Positions 41,720 to 52,091 of a DNA stretch of 64,000 nucleotides are shown piece by piece. Origin of the DNA: Halalkalibacter krulwichiae (lineage in GTDB: Bacteria > Bacillota > Bacilli > Bacillales > Bacillaceae_D); assembly GCF_002109385.1 (NCBI RefSeq), contig NZ_CP020814.1, positions 374,001 to 438,000 of the forward strand. Direction: 5' to 3'. The notes under the pieces were generated by a model. That model worked only from the letters and a program-made list of their open reading frames with translations, made no database searches and was not told the origin of the DNA. The stretch's first letter is position 1, and every line of letters begins with the position of its first letter. Position numbers and translations under genes: made by a program.

Positions 41720-44700
41720 ATGTCAGACGGATCCATTAAGATAACGATTGATGTTGACGGCAAGCCGGTTGAAGCGGCTTCCAAAAGTCTAGATGGTCTT
41801 GAAGCATCCGGTAATAATGCGGGGAAGGGTGTCAAAGCGACTGAAGACGGCCTAAAAGGTGTCGGTAATGAGTCGAATACAGCGAGTGGCAATATTAAAA
41901 AGTTTGTTGCGGCACTTGGGCTTGTAGCCATTGCAGCATCCGCTTTTCAAGTTTTAAGGTCTAACATGGATGCAGCAATCTCACGTTTTGATACACTCAA
42001 TCAATTCCCGAAGGTCTTACAAGCGTTAGGTGTATCGGCTGAGGACTCAGAACGAGCTATGGGGAGGTTGTCGGATGGTATTGACGGATTACCTACAACT
42101 CTAAACGATATAGCGGGTAGCGCTCAACGTATGTATACATCTTTTGGGGATATTGATGAAGCGACAGACACCGCTATTGCTTTAAATAATGCTTTATTGG
42201 GGTCCGGATCAAGTGCAGAAGAAGCGAAACGAGGTACAGACCAATACATTAAAGCGTTGCAAGCTGGAAAAATCGACATGGACACATGGAACACATTATC
42301 TGAAACAATGGACGTTGGGTTGGTTAAGATTGCGGAAAGTTTTGGTTTTGCAGGAAAGAGCGCTAAGGACGATTTGTATAACGCCTTGAAAGACGGAACG
42401 ATCACGCTTGATCAATTCAACGCTAAACTTATTGAGGTTGGTACCGGAACGGGAATTATGGCCCAACTCGCAAAAGAGAATAGTTTAGGTATTGCTACAT
42501 CACTAGGTAACTTGAGGACCGCGGCTGCTAGAGGAATTGCTAATATCATAGAATCGTTTAATAAACTTTCAAAAGAAGTCACAGGCAAAGATATTGCACA
42601 AAACATTGATAGTTTGAAAAACATCGTGAACGCCTCTTTTAATACGATCGGAAAAGCAATAGAAAGTGCTACTCCTATTGTTGTATTCTTTGCTGATGGA
42701 GTGAAAGCAGCTATTCCAGTTGTTGAAGCACTTACACCTGCAATCCTCGGATTAATGGCGGCTTATGGATCTTATGTAGTTATTACAAAAGTGAGCGCGG
42801 CTATTAGTGCATCAAACGCAATATTAAAAGTAGCAATGGCATCATCTAAAGCATTAACACTGGCCACGCAAGCGCAAATGGCTGCTACTGTAGCTTCAAC
42901 AACAGCCACTAGAGCTGATACTATTGCAAAGGCGGCACAAGCCGGAACAATCAAATTAAGCACACTCGCAATAGGGGTCATGACAGGAACTATCAAGCTA
43001 TCAACTGCGGCGATGGTTATTAAAACAGCCGCCACATATGCGTTAGGTGCCGCGATTAGGTTTTTGATGGGTCCTGTTGGTTGGATTATTACAGGTATCG
43101 GATTGTTGGTAGCTGCTACTGTAGGATTGGTTAGGTGGTTCAAACGTTCGAGTGAAGAAAGCAAAAGGCTAAATGCGGAAACGGAAGAACTAGGTTCAGC
43201 GACTGAAGCCCTAAGCGACTCAATCAATAGCTCATCCGAAGCCTATAAAGAAAACCAGAGAGACATCAAGGCGACAGCAGAAGCAAACAGCGAACTGGCT
43301 AGAAAATTAGAAGAGTTATCCGAGAAGGAAAATAAATCTGCATCTGATAAAGCCTTGCTTAATTCTTATATTGAAGAATTAAATGGATCGGTAGAGGGCT
43401 TAATCTTGCATATAGTGAAGAAGCAGATGCATTGAGTATGTCATCCGAACAAATTCAAGCGCGTATCGAACTGATGAAAGAGCAAGAAACGGCTCAAGAA
43501 GCGCAGAGTAGATTGACCGAAATATTAAAGGAACAAGCGGAAGTCGAGAGCCAACTAGCAGAGACGAACGCATTACGAGAAGAATGGAATCAGAAGCTAG
43601 AAGAAGGTAGCGTTAAGGGAAGAGAGCATAAAAAGGCACTTGAAGAACTTGACGAACAAGAACAGCTATTGAAAGAAACGACTGCAGAATTAGCCGTGCA
43701 ACAAAAAGAAACAGAAGAACAGATAACTAATTCTATTGAAGCGATCACCGAAGCCACTCAAAGCGGCGTAAGTAATCAGATCATAGCATTTGATGATTTA
43801 TCCGAGTCACAACAAGCGACAGTTGAGTCCATGAAATCGACATGGGAAGATTACAAGGATGCCGCTACAGATATGTTTGATACACTGAGCGATGAAGCTG
43901 AACTAACTGTAAGCGAAATGACCGCCAACCTTGAAGAAAACCAACGAATCATCGGAGAATGGGCTGAAGGTATTGCCTCACTAGCAGAACGCGGAGTGGA
44001 TGAAGGTCTATTAAATACTTTGCGCGAAGCTGGTCCTGAATCGGCTGGACACGTTAATGCCCTTGTGAATGCATCTGACGAAGAATTGGCCGGATTGAGT
44101 GAAGCTTTCGCCAAAGGTGGAGATACCGCAACCGATGCTTTAAGCAAGTCATTAGGAATCGAAGAGTCTGGCGTGATGGAAGCTGTAGGACATCTAGTAT
44201 CAGACACCGAACAATCTCTAGCTCAACAAATTGAAGCTGCTGACTTTAAATCTGTCGGTAGTGCGATACCGGAGGGAATGGCTGGCGGAATTGAATCTGG
44301 ATCCGGTAAAGCGGAGAGTGCCTCTGGACAGATGGCTGACGACACAACAAAAGCCGCTAAACAGGCATTGGGTGTTAATAGTCCGTCAAGAGTTTTTAAA
44401 GAAATCGGAACAAACATCACAGAAGGTTTAGCGCTAGGAATAAACGATGGTACTTCCAAGGTTATTCAAGCTATTCAGAAAATGTTTAGATCCGTTCAGG
44501 ACGACTCGACACGAAGCTTTAAAGATATCACCAAACGCTATGACGACTCTGTTAGGGATATAGAAACGTCGCTCAATAAACTGCCTGAAATCACTCAAAA
44601 AGCAATGTCAAATATGCTAAATAGACTAAAGTCTGGCGCCAGTCCTCAAGTTAATGTTATGAGGGCTTTATCTCGTGATTTGTTAAGTCCTTTTAATCAA

Positions 44701-45198
44701 ACACCATCACAATTTAACTCTATCGGACAAAGTGCGATGTTAGGTTTAAATGCTGGTCTTAACGCTGGTCGAAGTAGAGTGATGTCAACAGCCAGAAGTA
44801 TTGCTAACCAAGTAGCCAGCACTATGCAACGAGCACTTGATATTAATTCCCCATCAAGAAAAATGAGAGACAAAGTCGGTAAATGGATACCTGAGGGAAT
44901 CGCAGTTGGTATACGAGAAAATGCGAAGTCTGTATTCAATGAGTTGGATAATCTATCAAAAAACATGATGATTACTTCTACTCCTGAGCAAGCTATCGGG
45001 GCGTCTAGATTGGTTTATTCGAGTGGCGGAAGTGTAAATGCGTCGAGAGTTGGCGGTACAACTGGTGCGAAAAATAAGCAAGTCGCTTCTATTACTAATA
45101 ACGTTACTAATAATTTCACTCCGGCCGAATCAACACCATCCGAATCAGCTCGTAAACAAAAACTTCAATTGCAGCGACTAGGAATGGAATGGGGGTAG
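41720..45198 (+). pseudogene. Tail tape measure protein, split by one frameshift
   Basis: Sets tail length and helps DNA injection. First part 41720-43435 (571 aa), second part 43432-45198 (588 aa). Restoring one A in the AA at 43402-43403 gives a single product of about 1159 aa: ...GSVEGLNLAYSEEADALSMSSEQIQARI.... N-terminal TIGR-type tape measure region (RFDTLNQFPKVLQALGVSAEDSERAM; GSAQRMYTSFGDIDEATDTA), a hydrophobic middle with membrane-like helices (LMGPVGWIITGIGLLVAATVG) and repeats with SPSR/INDPSRKMRDKVGKWIPEGIAVGI. Likely a sequencing error, as a truncated tape would abolish the tail. Confidence 0.85.
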
Positions 45199-45202
45199 TG
45201 TT

Positions 45203-46063
45203 TTGTTAAAGATATTTTATACAACATATAATGGTCAAAGTATTGAATTATATAGCTATCCCTTTCGTGTCTATCTTGTAGAAGGTTTAGGGGATGTAGA
45301 AGCGGAGATTCAAGCTCAAAAATCTCCCTATCAAGATGGTTCGACTTTTCTAGATGCAGTTTTACAAGAGCGTCATATAACAATAGGGTTGAAGATTATA
45401 GGTGATAATGAGGTTGAATTATCACAGCGTAAGAGGCGGCTATCAAGTATTTTTAACCCGAAGTTAGGGTTGGGGATATTAAAGGTGGCGATAGCTAATG
45501 AAATTTATGAAATTGAAGCTGCAGCTGAAAGTGTCCCTTTTTACCCTGACGGAAAAACTAATCGCGGTAAGTATTTTCAAAAGGCGCAGATAAATTTGAT
45601 TTGCCCAAAACCGTACTGGCAATCGCCAATTATTCGAACAGAGGAATTGAATGCGTTTGTTCCAAAACTGAAATATCCTACTACTTACCCTGTTACCTAT
45701 GGAACACGTGGATCGGAGGCAACGTTAACAAATGATGGCCATGTCGCTACTCCTGTGGAGATTGTGTTTGAAGGTCCCGCCGTGGAACCGATTATCACCA
45801 ACCGAACAACGGGCGAATTTATAAAAATTCGGCGTGAACTAGGTGCTGGTGAAAAGTTGGTCATCAACACTGCGTTTGGACGTGATCGGAAAGTTGAGAT
45901 AGATCGTGGGAATGGTGTGATCGAGAATGCATGGGGCTACATTGATATCTGGGAATCTGCGTTATTTCAACTAGAAGTAGGTTCGAATATTATTGAACAC
46001 AATGCTTTAAGTGGTTACGGTTCGGTGACTGTATCTTTTAAAAATCAGTATGTAGGTATATAG
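45203..46063 (+). CDS. Distal tail protein (Sipho_tail/Dit-like)
   Basis: 286 aa; TTG start after GGGGTAG. Dit fold features: beta-rich N-terminus binding the tube (YNGQSIELYSYPFRVYLVEGLGDVEAEIQ), RHITIGLKIIGDNEVELSQRKRRLSSIFNPK, a galectin-like second domain. It forms the hub of the tail tip between tape measure and receptor-binding proteins. Confidence 0.85.
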   Translation: MLKIFYTTYNGQSIELYSYPFRVYLVEGLGDVEAEIQAQKSPYQDGSTFLDAVLQERHITIGLKIIGDNEVELSQRKRRLSSIFNPKLGLGILKVAIANEIYEIEAAAESVPFYPDGKTNRGKYFQKAQINLICPKPYWQSPIIRTEELNAFVPKLKYPTTYPVTYGTRGSEATLTNDGHVATPVEIVFEGPAVEPIITNRTTGEFIKIRRELGAGEKLVINTAFGRDRKVEIDRGNGVIENAWGYIDIWESALFQLEVGSNIIEHNALSGYGSVTVSFKNQYVGI

Positions 46064-46078
46064 AAAGGGGTGGAGAGC

Positions 46079-47223
46079 TTGGCAGAAATTGGACGTTTTT
46101 TTGATGGGCCAACATATGGAGCGCAGGAACATGCAGAGTTTTATCAGAACTTTTTAAGTACAGGGTTCTTTTCAGGTCTAAATATAGTTACAAGCGAGAA
46201 TATGACTGTTGCAGTCGAACCGGGCAGTGCATTTGTGGAAGGACATGAATATAGAAATACATCTGAGTTACTTTTAACGCACGCCATAGCAAGCCCTACT
46301 TTAGATCGTATAGATAGAGTGATTATTCGCTTAGATTTAGCCCCGGATGCAGATAGACCTTTACGAGCAATGGTTCGTAGTGGATTACCTGCAAGCAATC
46401 CACAACCGCCTGAACTTATTCGCAATGGGTCTATCTATGAATTATCACTAGCTCAAGTAAGGGTTATAGCTGGTAAGTCCTTTATTGAATCTCATCAAAT
46501 CACGGATGAACGAGGCAATATTGATGTTTGTGGAAGAGTATACTTTCCTTCGAAAATGACAGGACAAATAGACAGCATCGATGTAAAAGGGCCATCTGCT
46601 ATCGCTAGTGATTTCGCAGATGGTTTTAGTCGTTTCTATGTTTCGGGAGCCGCGCAGCCAAGCATACTACAAGAATGGTTTAACTCGTTAGGTGTGTCTC
46701 CTTCTGATTTTGGGAGGAATTTAGATCAGTTACGAGTTTATGTTGAGGTGACAGCGAATAAAACGAATACAGGAATTCAAACCATAACTATTTTTGATTG
46801 GACTGGATCAAATCAATATAAGATCTATGCTGTTTATAAAAGAGCATCTAACTCACGAACAGGAGCCACACCGTGGGGGAAATGGCACCCTCAAGTTTTC
46901 GTGGTTGACGAAGGGGAAAATGAATACGGACATTTCATAAGATACAGCAATGGAGTTCAAGAATGTTGGTGTACGCCACGAGGGGCGACAGTAGATGTAT
47001 CAAGTGGTTCATTATTCAGATCGGAGACAGAAACAATCCCTTATCCAGCGAGTTTCATTACATCTAAACCGCGTCATGCTTCTGTAGAGGTCTCAAGTAC
47101 TTTGCGATGGGGAGCAGTCACAGGAACCGGGGATCTAACAGTATTGGTGTAAGGCAATTTAGTACAATTTCATCAAGCACTGAATATTCTTCCAGAGTTT
47201 ATGTAACAGGGTGGTGGAGATAG
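46079..47223 (+). pseudogene. Tail-tip/receptor-binding protein with pyocin-knob-like C-terminus, frameshifted near its end
   Basis: TTG 46079 (MAEIGRFFDGPTYGAQEHAEF) follows AGGGGTGGAG. The N-terminus resembles upper-baseplate proteins (FFSGLNIVTSENMTVAVEPGSAFVEG; LDRIDRVIIRLDL). The C-terminal region has a tail-fibre knob look (PWGKWHPQVFVVDEGENEYGHF; YSNGVQECWC). After GTG at 47128 the frame is lost: the stop at 47150 cuts off a clearly coding NSIGVRQFSTISSSTEY...RVYVTGWWR that ends at 47223. One extra G in the GGGG run at 47129-47132 restores it. Probably a sequence error. Confidence 0.75.
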
Positions 47224-47426
47224 TGAGAGTAGAATATATTAATCAATTCAGTTATGAAACAACCGAATATGACATCGATCACGAAAAAGAAATTATTCGT
47301 TTGACTTTAAATGGTACAGAGGAAATCTTTCATGATTTATCCTCCATTTCCGAACATGAAGAGAATCGTAACGAAGAGGGGAAGATATCATTCATCCTTT
47401 CCCGATCCATGAGGCCAAAAGGATAA
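47223..47426 (+). CDS. Small tail-region protein (67 aa)
   Basis: GTG overlapping the previous stop (TAGTG). VRVEYINQFSYETTEYDIDHEKEIIRLTLNG..., ending SFILSRSMRPKG. Small beta protein typical of tail modules; unknown. Confidence 0.55.
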   Translation: MRVEYINQFSYETTEYDIDHEKEIIRLTLNGTEEIFHDLSSISEHEENRNEEGKISFILSRSMRPKG

Positions 47427-47494
47427 ATGGAGAGTTACACGTTAAGGTATATAACTACTACAGATAACATCCATTAAAGGAGGGTGTATTTTTT

Positions 47495-48727
47495 ATGCAA
47501 TCAATTAAGATTTTATCTAATGAATTTGAACCTCTTTTTGATACTACTGATTACGTGAGTATGATGTTTACCGAGCGTTGGCATGGTGTAGGAGAGTTTC
47601 AATTAGTCATTCATCGTGAAGCAAATGGAGTTGAATATATCCAAAAGGATGCTTTAATCGCTTTGGCTTCCAATAAAGTCGGGATCGTGAAGCATAGAGA
47701 AATCCAATTAGATGAGAACGGTAAAGAGACTGAGAATTGGCTGTTCAAGGGCTGGACGTTAAAAGGTTTAGCTTTGCAACGTATTACGGTTCCACCTTCT
47801 CATACTGCATATGACAGACGTTCTGCCGATGCAGAAACGGTTATGAAGCATTATGTTCTAAATAATCTTGTAAGTCCTGAAGATCCTCGGAGAGCGATGA
47901 ACAACGTAGTTATAGCCGCTAATCAACAAAGAGGTCAGTCAATCAGTTGGCAATCAAGATTTAAAAATCTAGCTGAGGAATTAGAAGCAATAAGCCTAGC
48001 CAGCGGTTTAGGATGGGATATTGTCTTAGATACATCAAACAATCAATTTCTACTGGATGTTTACGAAGGGAAAAACCTGAGTGTAGATAATCAAGATGGT
48101 CATTCCCCTGTTTTTTTCTCTCCTGAATTCGGCAATCTCAGATCTCAAGGTTTTGTGGACAGCGACTTGGATTATAGAAACATCGGTTATGTCGGTGGCC
48201 AAGGTGAAGGAGTCGAAAGAGAAATCATCGAGTTAGGAGAAGCCGCTGGCATTAATCGGTATGAAGTTTTCATTGATGCAAGAGACATCGGCGGTGAAGA
48301 CGAAGAGGGTAACGAGATTACACCAGAAGAAGAAAAAGCCATGTTATCAGATCGAGGGCAACAGAAACTGGATGAGATGCAAAATGAAATGTATTTAGAA
48401 GCACAGATAATGTCGCCGGTCAGTCAAACAGTCTATGAACATGAGTTTATTGGTTACGCTAGTCCTTATCAACCTTTGTATGACAGGAAAAAGAAAACGG
48501 AGTTATTCGGTCCATTTGTGTACGAAAAAGATTACAACCTAGGAGATATTGTAACGGTTATGAACCGCGCGTGGGGTGTTATTGCGGATCAACGGATTAC
48601 AGAAATAACGGAAATTCATGAAGCGAGTGGATTTCAGCTTGAGGCGACATTCGGTTTAGCGAGACCGACCCTTATCTCGAAATTAAAAAGACAATTTTCA
48701 CAGATGGAAGGTGAGGTGAAGCGGTAA
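47495..48727 (+). CDS. Siphovirus ReqiPepy6 Gp37-like tail protein
   Basis: 410 aa. MQSIKILSNEFEPLFDTTDYVSMMFTERWHGVGEFQLVIH is the standard start of this tail-associated family; YGGQGEG-like VGGQGEGVEREI, SDRGQQKLDE and YNLGDIVTVMNRAWG follow. These proteins form part of the tail tip hub (Tal-like). AAAGGAGGGTG precedes ATG. Confidence 0.85.
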   Translation: MQSIKILSNEFEPLFDTTDYVSMMFTERWHGVGEFQLVIHREANGVEYIQKDALIALASNKVGIVKHREIQLDENGKETENWLFKGWTLKGLALQRITVPPSHTAYDRRSADAETVMKHYVLNNLVSPEDPRRAMNNVVIAANQQRGQSISWQSRFKNLAEELEAISLASGLGWDIVLDTSNNQFLLDVYEGKNLSVDNQDGHSPVFFSPEFGNLRSQGFVDSDLDYRNIGYVGGQGEGVEREIIELGEAAGINRYEVFIDARDIGGEDEEGNEITPEEEKAMLSDRGQQKLDEMQNEMYLEAQIMSPVSQTVYEHEFIGYASPYQPLYDRKKKTELFGPFVYEKDYNLGDIVTVMNRAWGVIADQRITEITEIHEASGFQLEATFGLARPTLISKLKRQFSQMEGEVKR

Positions 48728-49116
48728 TGAGCAGTCCAGAAAGCAGAGATTTACCAGAAGCTAACGGTAAGATAGCTCCTGCCTATTGGGATGAGCCTAT
48801 AGGCGATTGGCGACCACCACGCGGTGCGGGAGGAGCTACCTATGTACACATAACGAATCTACCAGCGATAAGAGAGTTTAAAAACCTATCTGTTCATGTC
48901 GGGACTTCACCGGTTAGCATTGCAAATGGCCATAAGAAAAAGTTGGTGCTGCGAGTTGTAGGGGATGGGCCGGTGTATTTGGGATCGGATAGCAATGTCT
49001 CAGTAGACAACGGGTTCCCGATTTTACCTGGAGAAACCTTCATATTAGAGGGGGATTTTACTCTGTATGCAATTGCAACAATTAGCCAACAGTTAAAAAT
49101 TCTCGAATTAAATTAG
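48727..49116 (+). CDS. Virion protein, unknown (129 aa)
   Basis: Start overlaps the previous stop (TAATGA). Beta-rich: GGATYVHITNLPAIREFKNLSVHVG and VYLGSDSNVSVDNGFPILPGETF, reminiscent of small carbohydrate-binding or fibre-adaptor domains. Its place between the tail hub and DGR target suggests an adaptor. It was checked as a candidate Avd and rejected, because Avd is all-helical. Confidence 0.6.
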   Translation: MSSPESRDLPEANGKIAPAYWDEPIGDWRPPRGAGGATYVHITNLPAIREFKNLSVHVGTSPVSIANGHKKKLVLRVVGDGPVYLGSDSNVSVDNGFPILPGETFILEGDFTLYAIATISQQLKILELN

Positions 49117-49129
49117 GGAGGCAATAAAA

Positions 49130-50685
49130 ATGTCGCGGCAAAATTTAAATATTAATCATTATGCAGCAAGCAGTGGAAGAAAAATAGCTGAAGATGGAAC
49201 AACGGTAAATTCAGCGGATATTTTACGGAAATTAGAAGAGAAGATCGATTCTGCGTTAGATGTTCAACTAACGGGGAGTAATCTTGAGTTTTATCCCGAA
49301 ACACAAAATGTAGAAGTGAACAAAATTGAAGAAATCTTATCCAACCAAAAAGAGATTATAAATGTCATGAACTCTGATAAATTAATTTTCGGCATTTATT
49401 GGAATAAAGAATCTAGTCCGCAAATGACACGGACTGATGCAGCAGAAGGTCTTGTTGCAAATGTTGGTGTAGATGGAGAATTAGTTAAAAACGATTTTGA
49501 TCGGATGCCGATATTCGGAGAAATGCACGAAGCGGAAGATGAATACGGAAACAGATTTACACGCATTCCGAAATTTTACATCCAAAAAACAGGCGGGAAG
49601 AATCATTTAATCAAGAGAGTTTCAAAAACAAGATATCCAGGCTTTTATTTACCTTGGTTATTTTGGGATTTTGAGAAAAATGAAGAACTAGAATATTACG
49701 ACCACGGGAAATACAAGGGAAGCTTGAGTGCCGACGGGAAACTAGAATCTAAATTCGGTACAATTCCTACGGTGTTTAGAAATATAGTGCAGTTCAGAAA
49801 TGACGCTAGAAACAACAATGATGCAAACGCTGGATTAACAGGTTATCAACAATTGGATATTCACGCACAAGACGTATTAGAAACTCTGATCCACATTGAA
49901 TTTGCGACGTTGAATTCTCAGTCTGTTATGCAAGGGTTAGTGTCAGGTGCATATAGTGACAGTCATACTATTACCTTAACAGAGCAAGGGGTTAATCGGG
50001 CAGTTGTGTCAAATGCTACTGCCGGTCAGTTTGTTGTAGGACAATCCATAAGCATTGGAAGTTCAAGAGGAAACACTAGCGTCGTCCACGGACGCACAGT
50101 AACAGATATAAACGTTGTCGATGAAAGCAATCAAGAAATTGTTTTTGATGGTGATCCAATAGATGTAACGGAAGGGAATGTTATTTGGTCTAGTGGATGG
50201 AGAAATGGGTTTAGTGCGGATATTGCAGCATCAAGTGGTAGTATCGGTGATAATACAAGCGGAAGGTATCCGTGTATGTATCGTGGTATCGAGTCGCCGT
50301 GGGGGATTTATGGCAATTTGTAGATGGGGTTAATATCAATGACCATCAAGCTTGGGTGTCTAAAGATGCAAACAACTATGCTAGTAATGTATTTGCCCAC
50401 CCGTATGAAAAGCTAAATTACGTAAACGCCACTTCAAACGGTTGGGTTATAGGAATGGGTCTTGACAATAAACACCCATTTGCGAATTTCCCGACAATAT
50501 TAGGAGGAAGTTCTACAACTTATTACTCCGACCATTATTGGCAAGCGACAGGGCAAAGAATTGCCCTCGTCGGCGGGCACCTGTATAATGGTTCGATTGC
50601 TGGTCTTTCGTATTGGGACTTGTACTTTTCTTCTGGGGCTTCGGCTTGGTCTCTCGTCGGGCGGCTTCTTAAAAAGCGCTCTTAG
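49130..50685 (+). pseudogene. DGR target: tail-tip protein with variable C-type-lectin-like end, frameshifted
   Basis: Tail protein whose C-terminus is rewritten by the retroelement. N-terminal part 49130-50323 (397 aa); from 50272 the frame shifts. One extra G in GGGGG at 50301-50305 joins ESPWG to DLWQFVDGVNINDHQAWVS and gives about 518 aa. The end (GSSTTYYSDHYWQATGQRIALVGG...SYWDLYFSSGASAWSLVGRL) looks like an FGE/C-type-lectin fold used by DGR targets such as Mtd. The VR covers the last codons. The lesion is probably a sequencing error. Confidence 0.88.
50561..50671 (+). repeat. DGR variable repeat (VR)
   Basis: 111 bp that align without gaps to the template repeat at 50770-50880. 18 positions differ, 17 of them where the template has A (replaced here by G, C or T), plus one C to T near the 3' edge. 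It covers the final codons before the stop at 50685; variable codons include template AAC/AAT changed to His, Tyr, Ile, Asp, Phe, Ala and Ser. Confidence 0.95.
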
Positions 50686-50691
50686 AGAGGG

Positions 50692-50713
50692 CCTGGGAGA
50701 AACCTCTCCCAGG
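50692..50713. repeat. Hairpin/cruciform just 3' of the VR
   Basis: CCTGGGAGA-AACC-TCTCCCAGG: perfect 9-bp stem with a 4-base loop, 20 bp after the VR. In the Bordetella DGR a stem of this kind downstream of the IMH is needed for target recognition; it may serve here, and could also end transcription of the target gene. Confidence 0.7.
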
Positions 50714-50769
50714 AAAGTAAATGCTTTTTAAAAATCATTTAAGATAGATTAGGGTTATAGGGTGCGCGC

Positions 50770-50880
50770 TTGCCCTCGTCGGCAGGAACCTGAATAATGG
50801 TTCGAATGCAGGTCTTTCGTATTGGAACTTGAACAATTCTTCTGGGGATTCGAATTGGAATCACGTCGGGCAGACTCTTA
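50770..50880 (+). ncRNA. DGR template repeat (TR), non-coding
   Basis: Invariant copy used by the reverse transcriptase. About 26 adenines; 17 are substituted in the VR. AAC/AAT codon positions match the VR variable codons. 3' end near GTCGGGCAGACTCTTA serves as the IMH*-like segment. The RNA probably spans from about 50.72 kb to the RT start, a gap of 128 bp with no other gene. Confidence 0.93.
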
Positions 50881-51008
50881 TTAGAATAAAAAAATTGTGG
50901 AATTATTGCACTCTATAATCCTTACCCCTTGGTAAAAATTCGCCGTAAAGAGCAGGGTTTAGTAGCAAGTCGAAAGACCTTGAGGCTAATAAGAAAGGAA
51001 ATACATCG

Positions 51009-52091
51009 TTGAAAAGACAGGGATACATTTATGAAAAGATATACGATATTAACAACATAAAACACGCTATTATGAAAGCTTCTCTTGGCAAACGTAATCA
51101 AAAGCGTGTCAGTACCATTTTAAATGATATGGATTATTACGCTTATCAAATACAAAAGATGCTTGTTAATAAAACATACACACCATCTAAACCACAAATA
51201 AAAACAATAAAAGATACATCCAGTAACAAGATAAGAACTATCTATAAGCCTAACTTTTACCCTGACCAAATCATTCATTGGGCATTGATGCTACAAATAG
51301 AACCCATTCTTTCGAAAGGGATGTATGAATATAGTTGTGGTAGTGTTCCGAAGCGAGGTACTAGCCAAGGACAAAGGATTGTGAAAAGATGGTTAGATTC
51401 TGATTTTAAGAACACAAAATATTGTTTGAAAATGGATGTAAAGAAATTTTACCCGTCTATAAACGGTGAAATCTTAAAACGAATGTTTCGCAGAAAAATC
51501 AAAGACAATGATTGCTTATGGTTAATAGACATTATTATTGACGGTAATAAGGGGCAACCAATAGGGTTCTACACTAGTCAGTGGTTTGCGAACTTCTTTT
51601 TAGAGGGATTAGATCACATGATAAAAGAGAAACTTGGCGTAAAGTATTACGTTCGATATGTGGATGACTTGGTGTTGTTAGGCTCCAATAAGCGAAAATT
51701 GCACAGAGCAAGAAAAGAAATCGAATCTTATCTTAATGATATTGATTTAACATTGAAGGACAACTGGCAAGTTTTTCGAACAAGCAAACGAGATATAGAC
51801 TTTCTGGGTGTAAGGTTATCTCGAAACAAAGTCACGTTACGCAAAAGAAACGCTTTACGAATAAGGAGAAGAGTCAGAAAGGTTAAACGCAAAGGATTTT
51901 TAAACGAGAAAGACGCATCCGCTATCATCAGTTATTGGGGATGGATTAAACGAAGTAATAGTTATCATTTTTATCATAAGAATGTGAAACCTATCGTTTC
52001 TATGAATTTGGCAAGAAAGGTGGTGAGTACGAATGCAAAAATACGGAATGTTGGTGGACGAGAATTTATTGCTAAGCTCAAGACAACTTGA
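51009..52091 (+). CDS. DGR reverse transcriptase
   Basis: 360 aa; TTG start after AGAAAGGAAA. RT domain order: KPNFYPDQIIHWALM (domain 1-2), CLKMDVKKFYPSI (domain 3), PIGFYTSQWFANFFL near residues 184-198 with the DGR-type IGxxxSQ signature, and YVRYVDDLVLL with the catalytic YVDD at 217-220, followed by FLGVRLS. No endonuclease or maturase domain. Copies TR RNA with adenine-specific errors into the VR. Confidence 0.97.
   Translation: MKRQGYIYEKIYDINNIKHAIMKASLGKRNQKRVSTILNDMDYYAYQIQKMLVNKTYTPSKPQIKTIKDTSSNKIRTIYKPNFYPDQIIHWALMLQIEPILSKGMYEYSCGSVPKRGTSQGQRIVKRWLDSDFKNTKYCLKMDVKKFYPSINGEILKRMFRRKIKDNDCLWLIDIIIDGNKGQPIGFYTSQWFANFFLEGLDHMIKEKLGVKYYVRYVDDLVLLGSNKRKLHRARKEIESYLNDIDLTLKDNWQVFRTSKRDIDFLGVRLSRNKVTLRKRNALRIRRRVRKVKRKGFLNEKDASAIISYWGWIKRSNSYHFYHKNVKPIVSMNLARKVVSTNAKIRNVGGREFIAKLKTT

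Noticed and set aside
43432..45198. Second tape-measure fragment as an independent gene or programmed frameshift
   Set aside because: No slippery heptamer at the junction and the two frames join seamlessly with one extra A; it fits the window-wide pattern of single-base losses.
48727..49116. Candidate Avd accessory protein for the DGR
   Set aside because: Right size (129 aa) but beta-rich, acidic and located before the target; Avd proteins are basic helical bundles.
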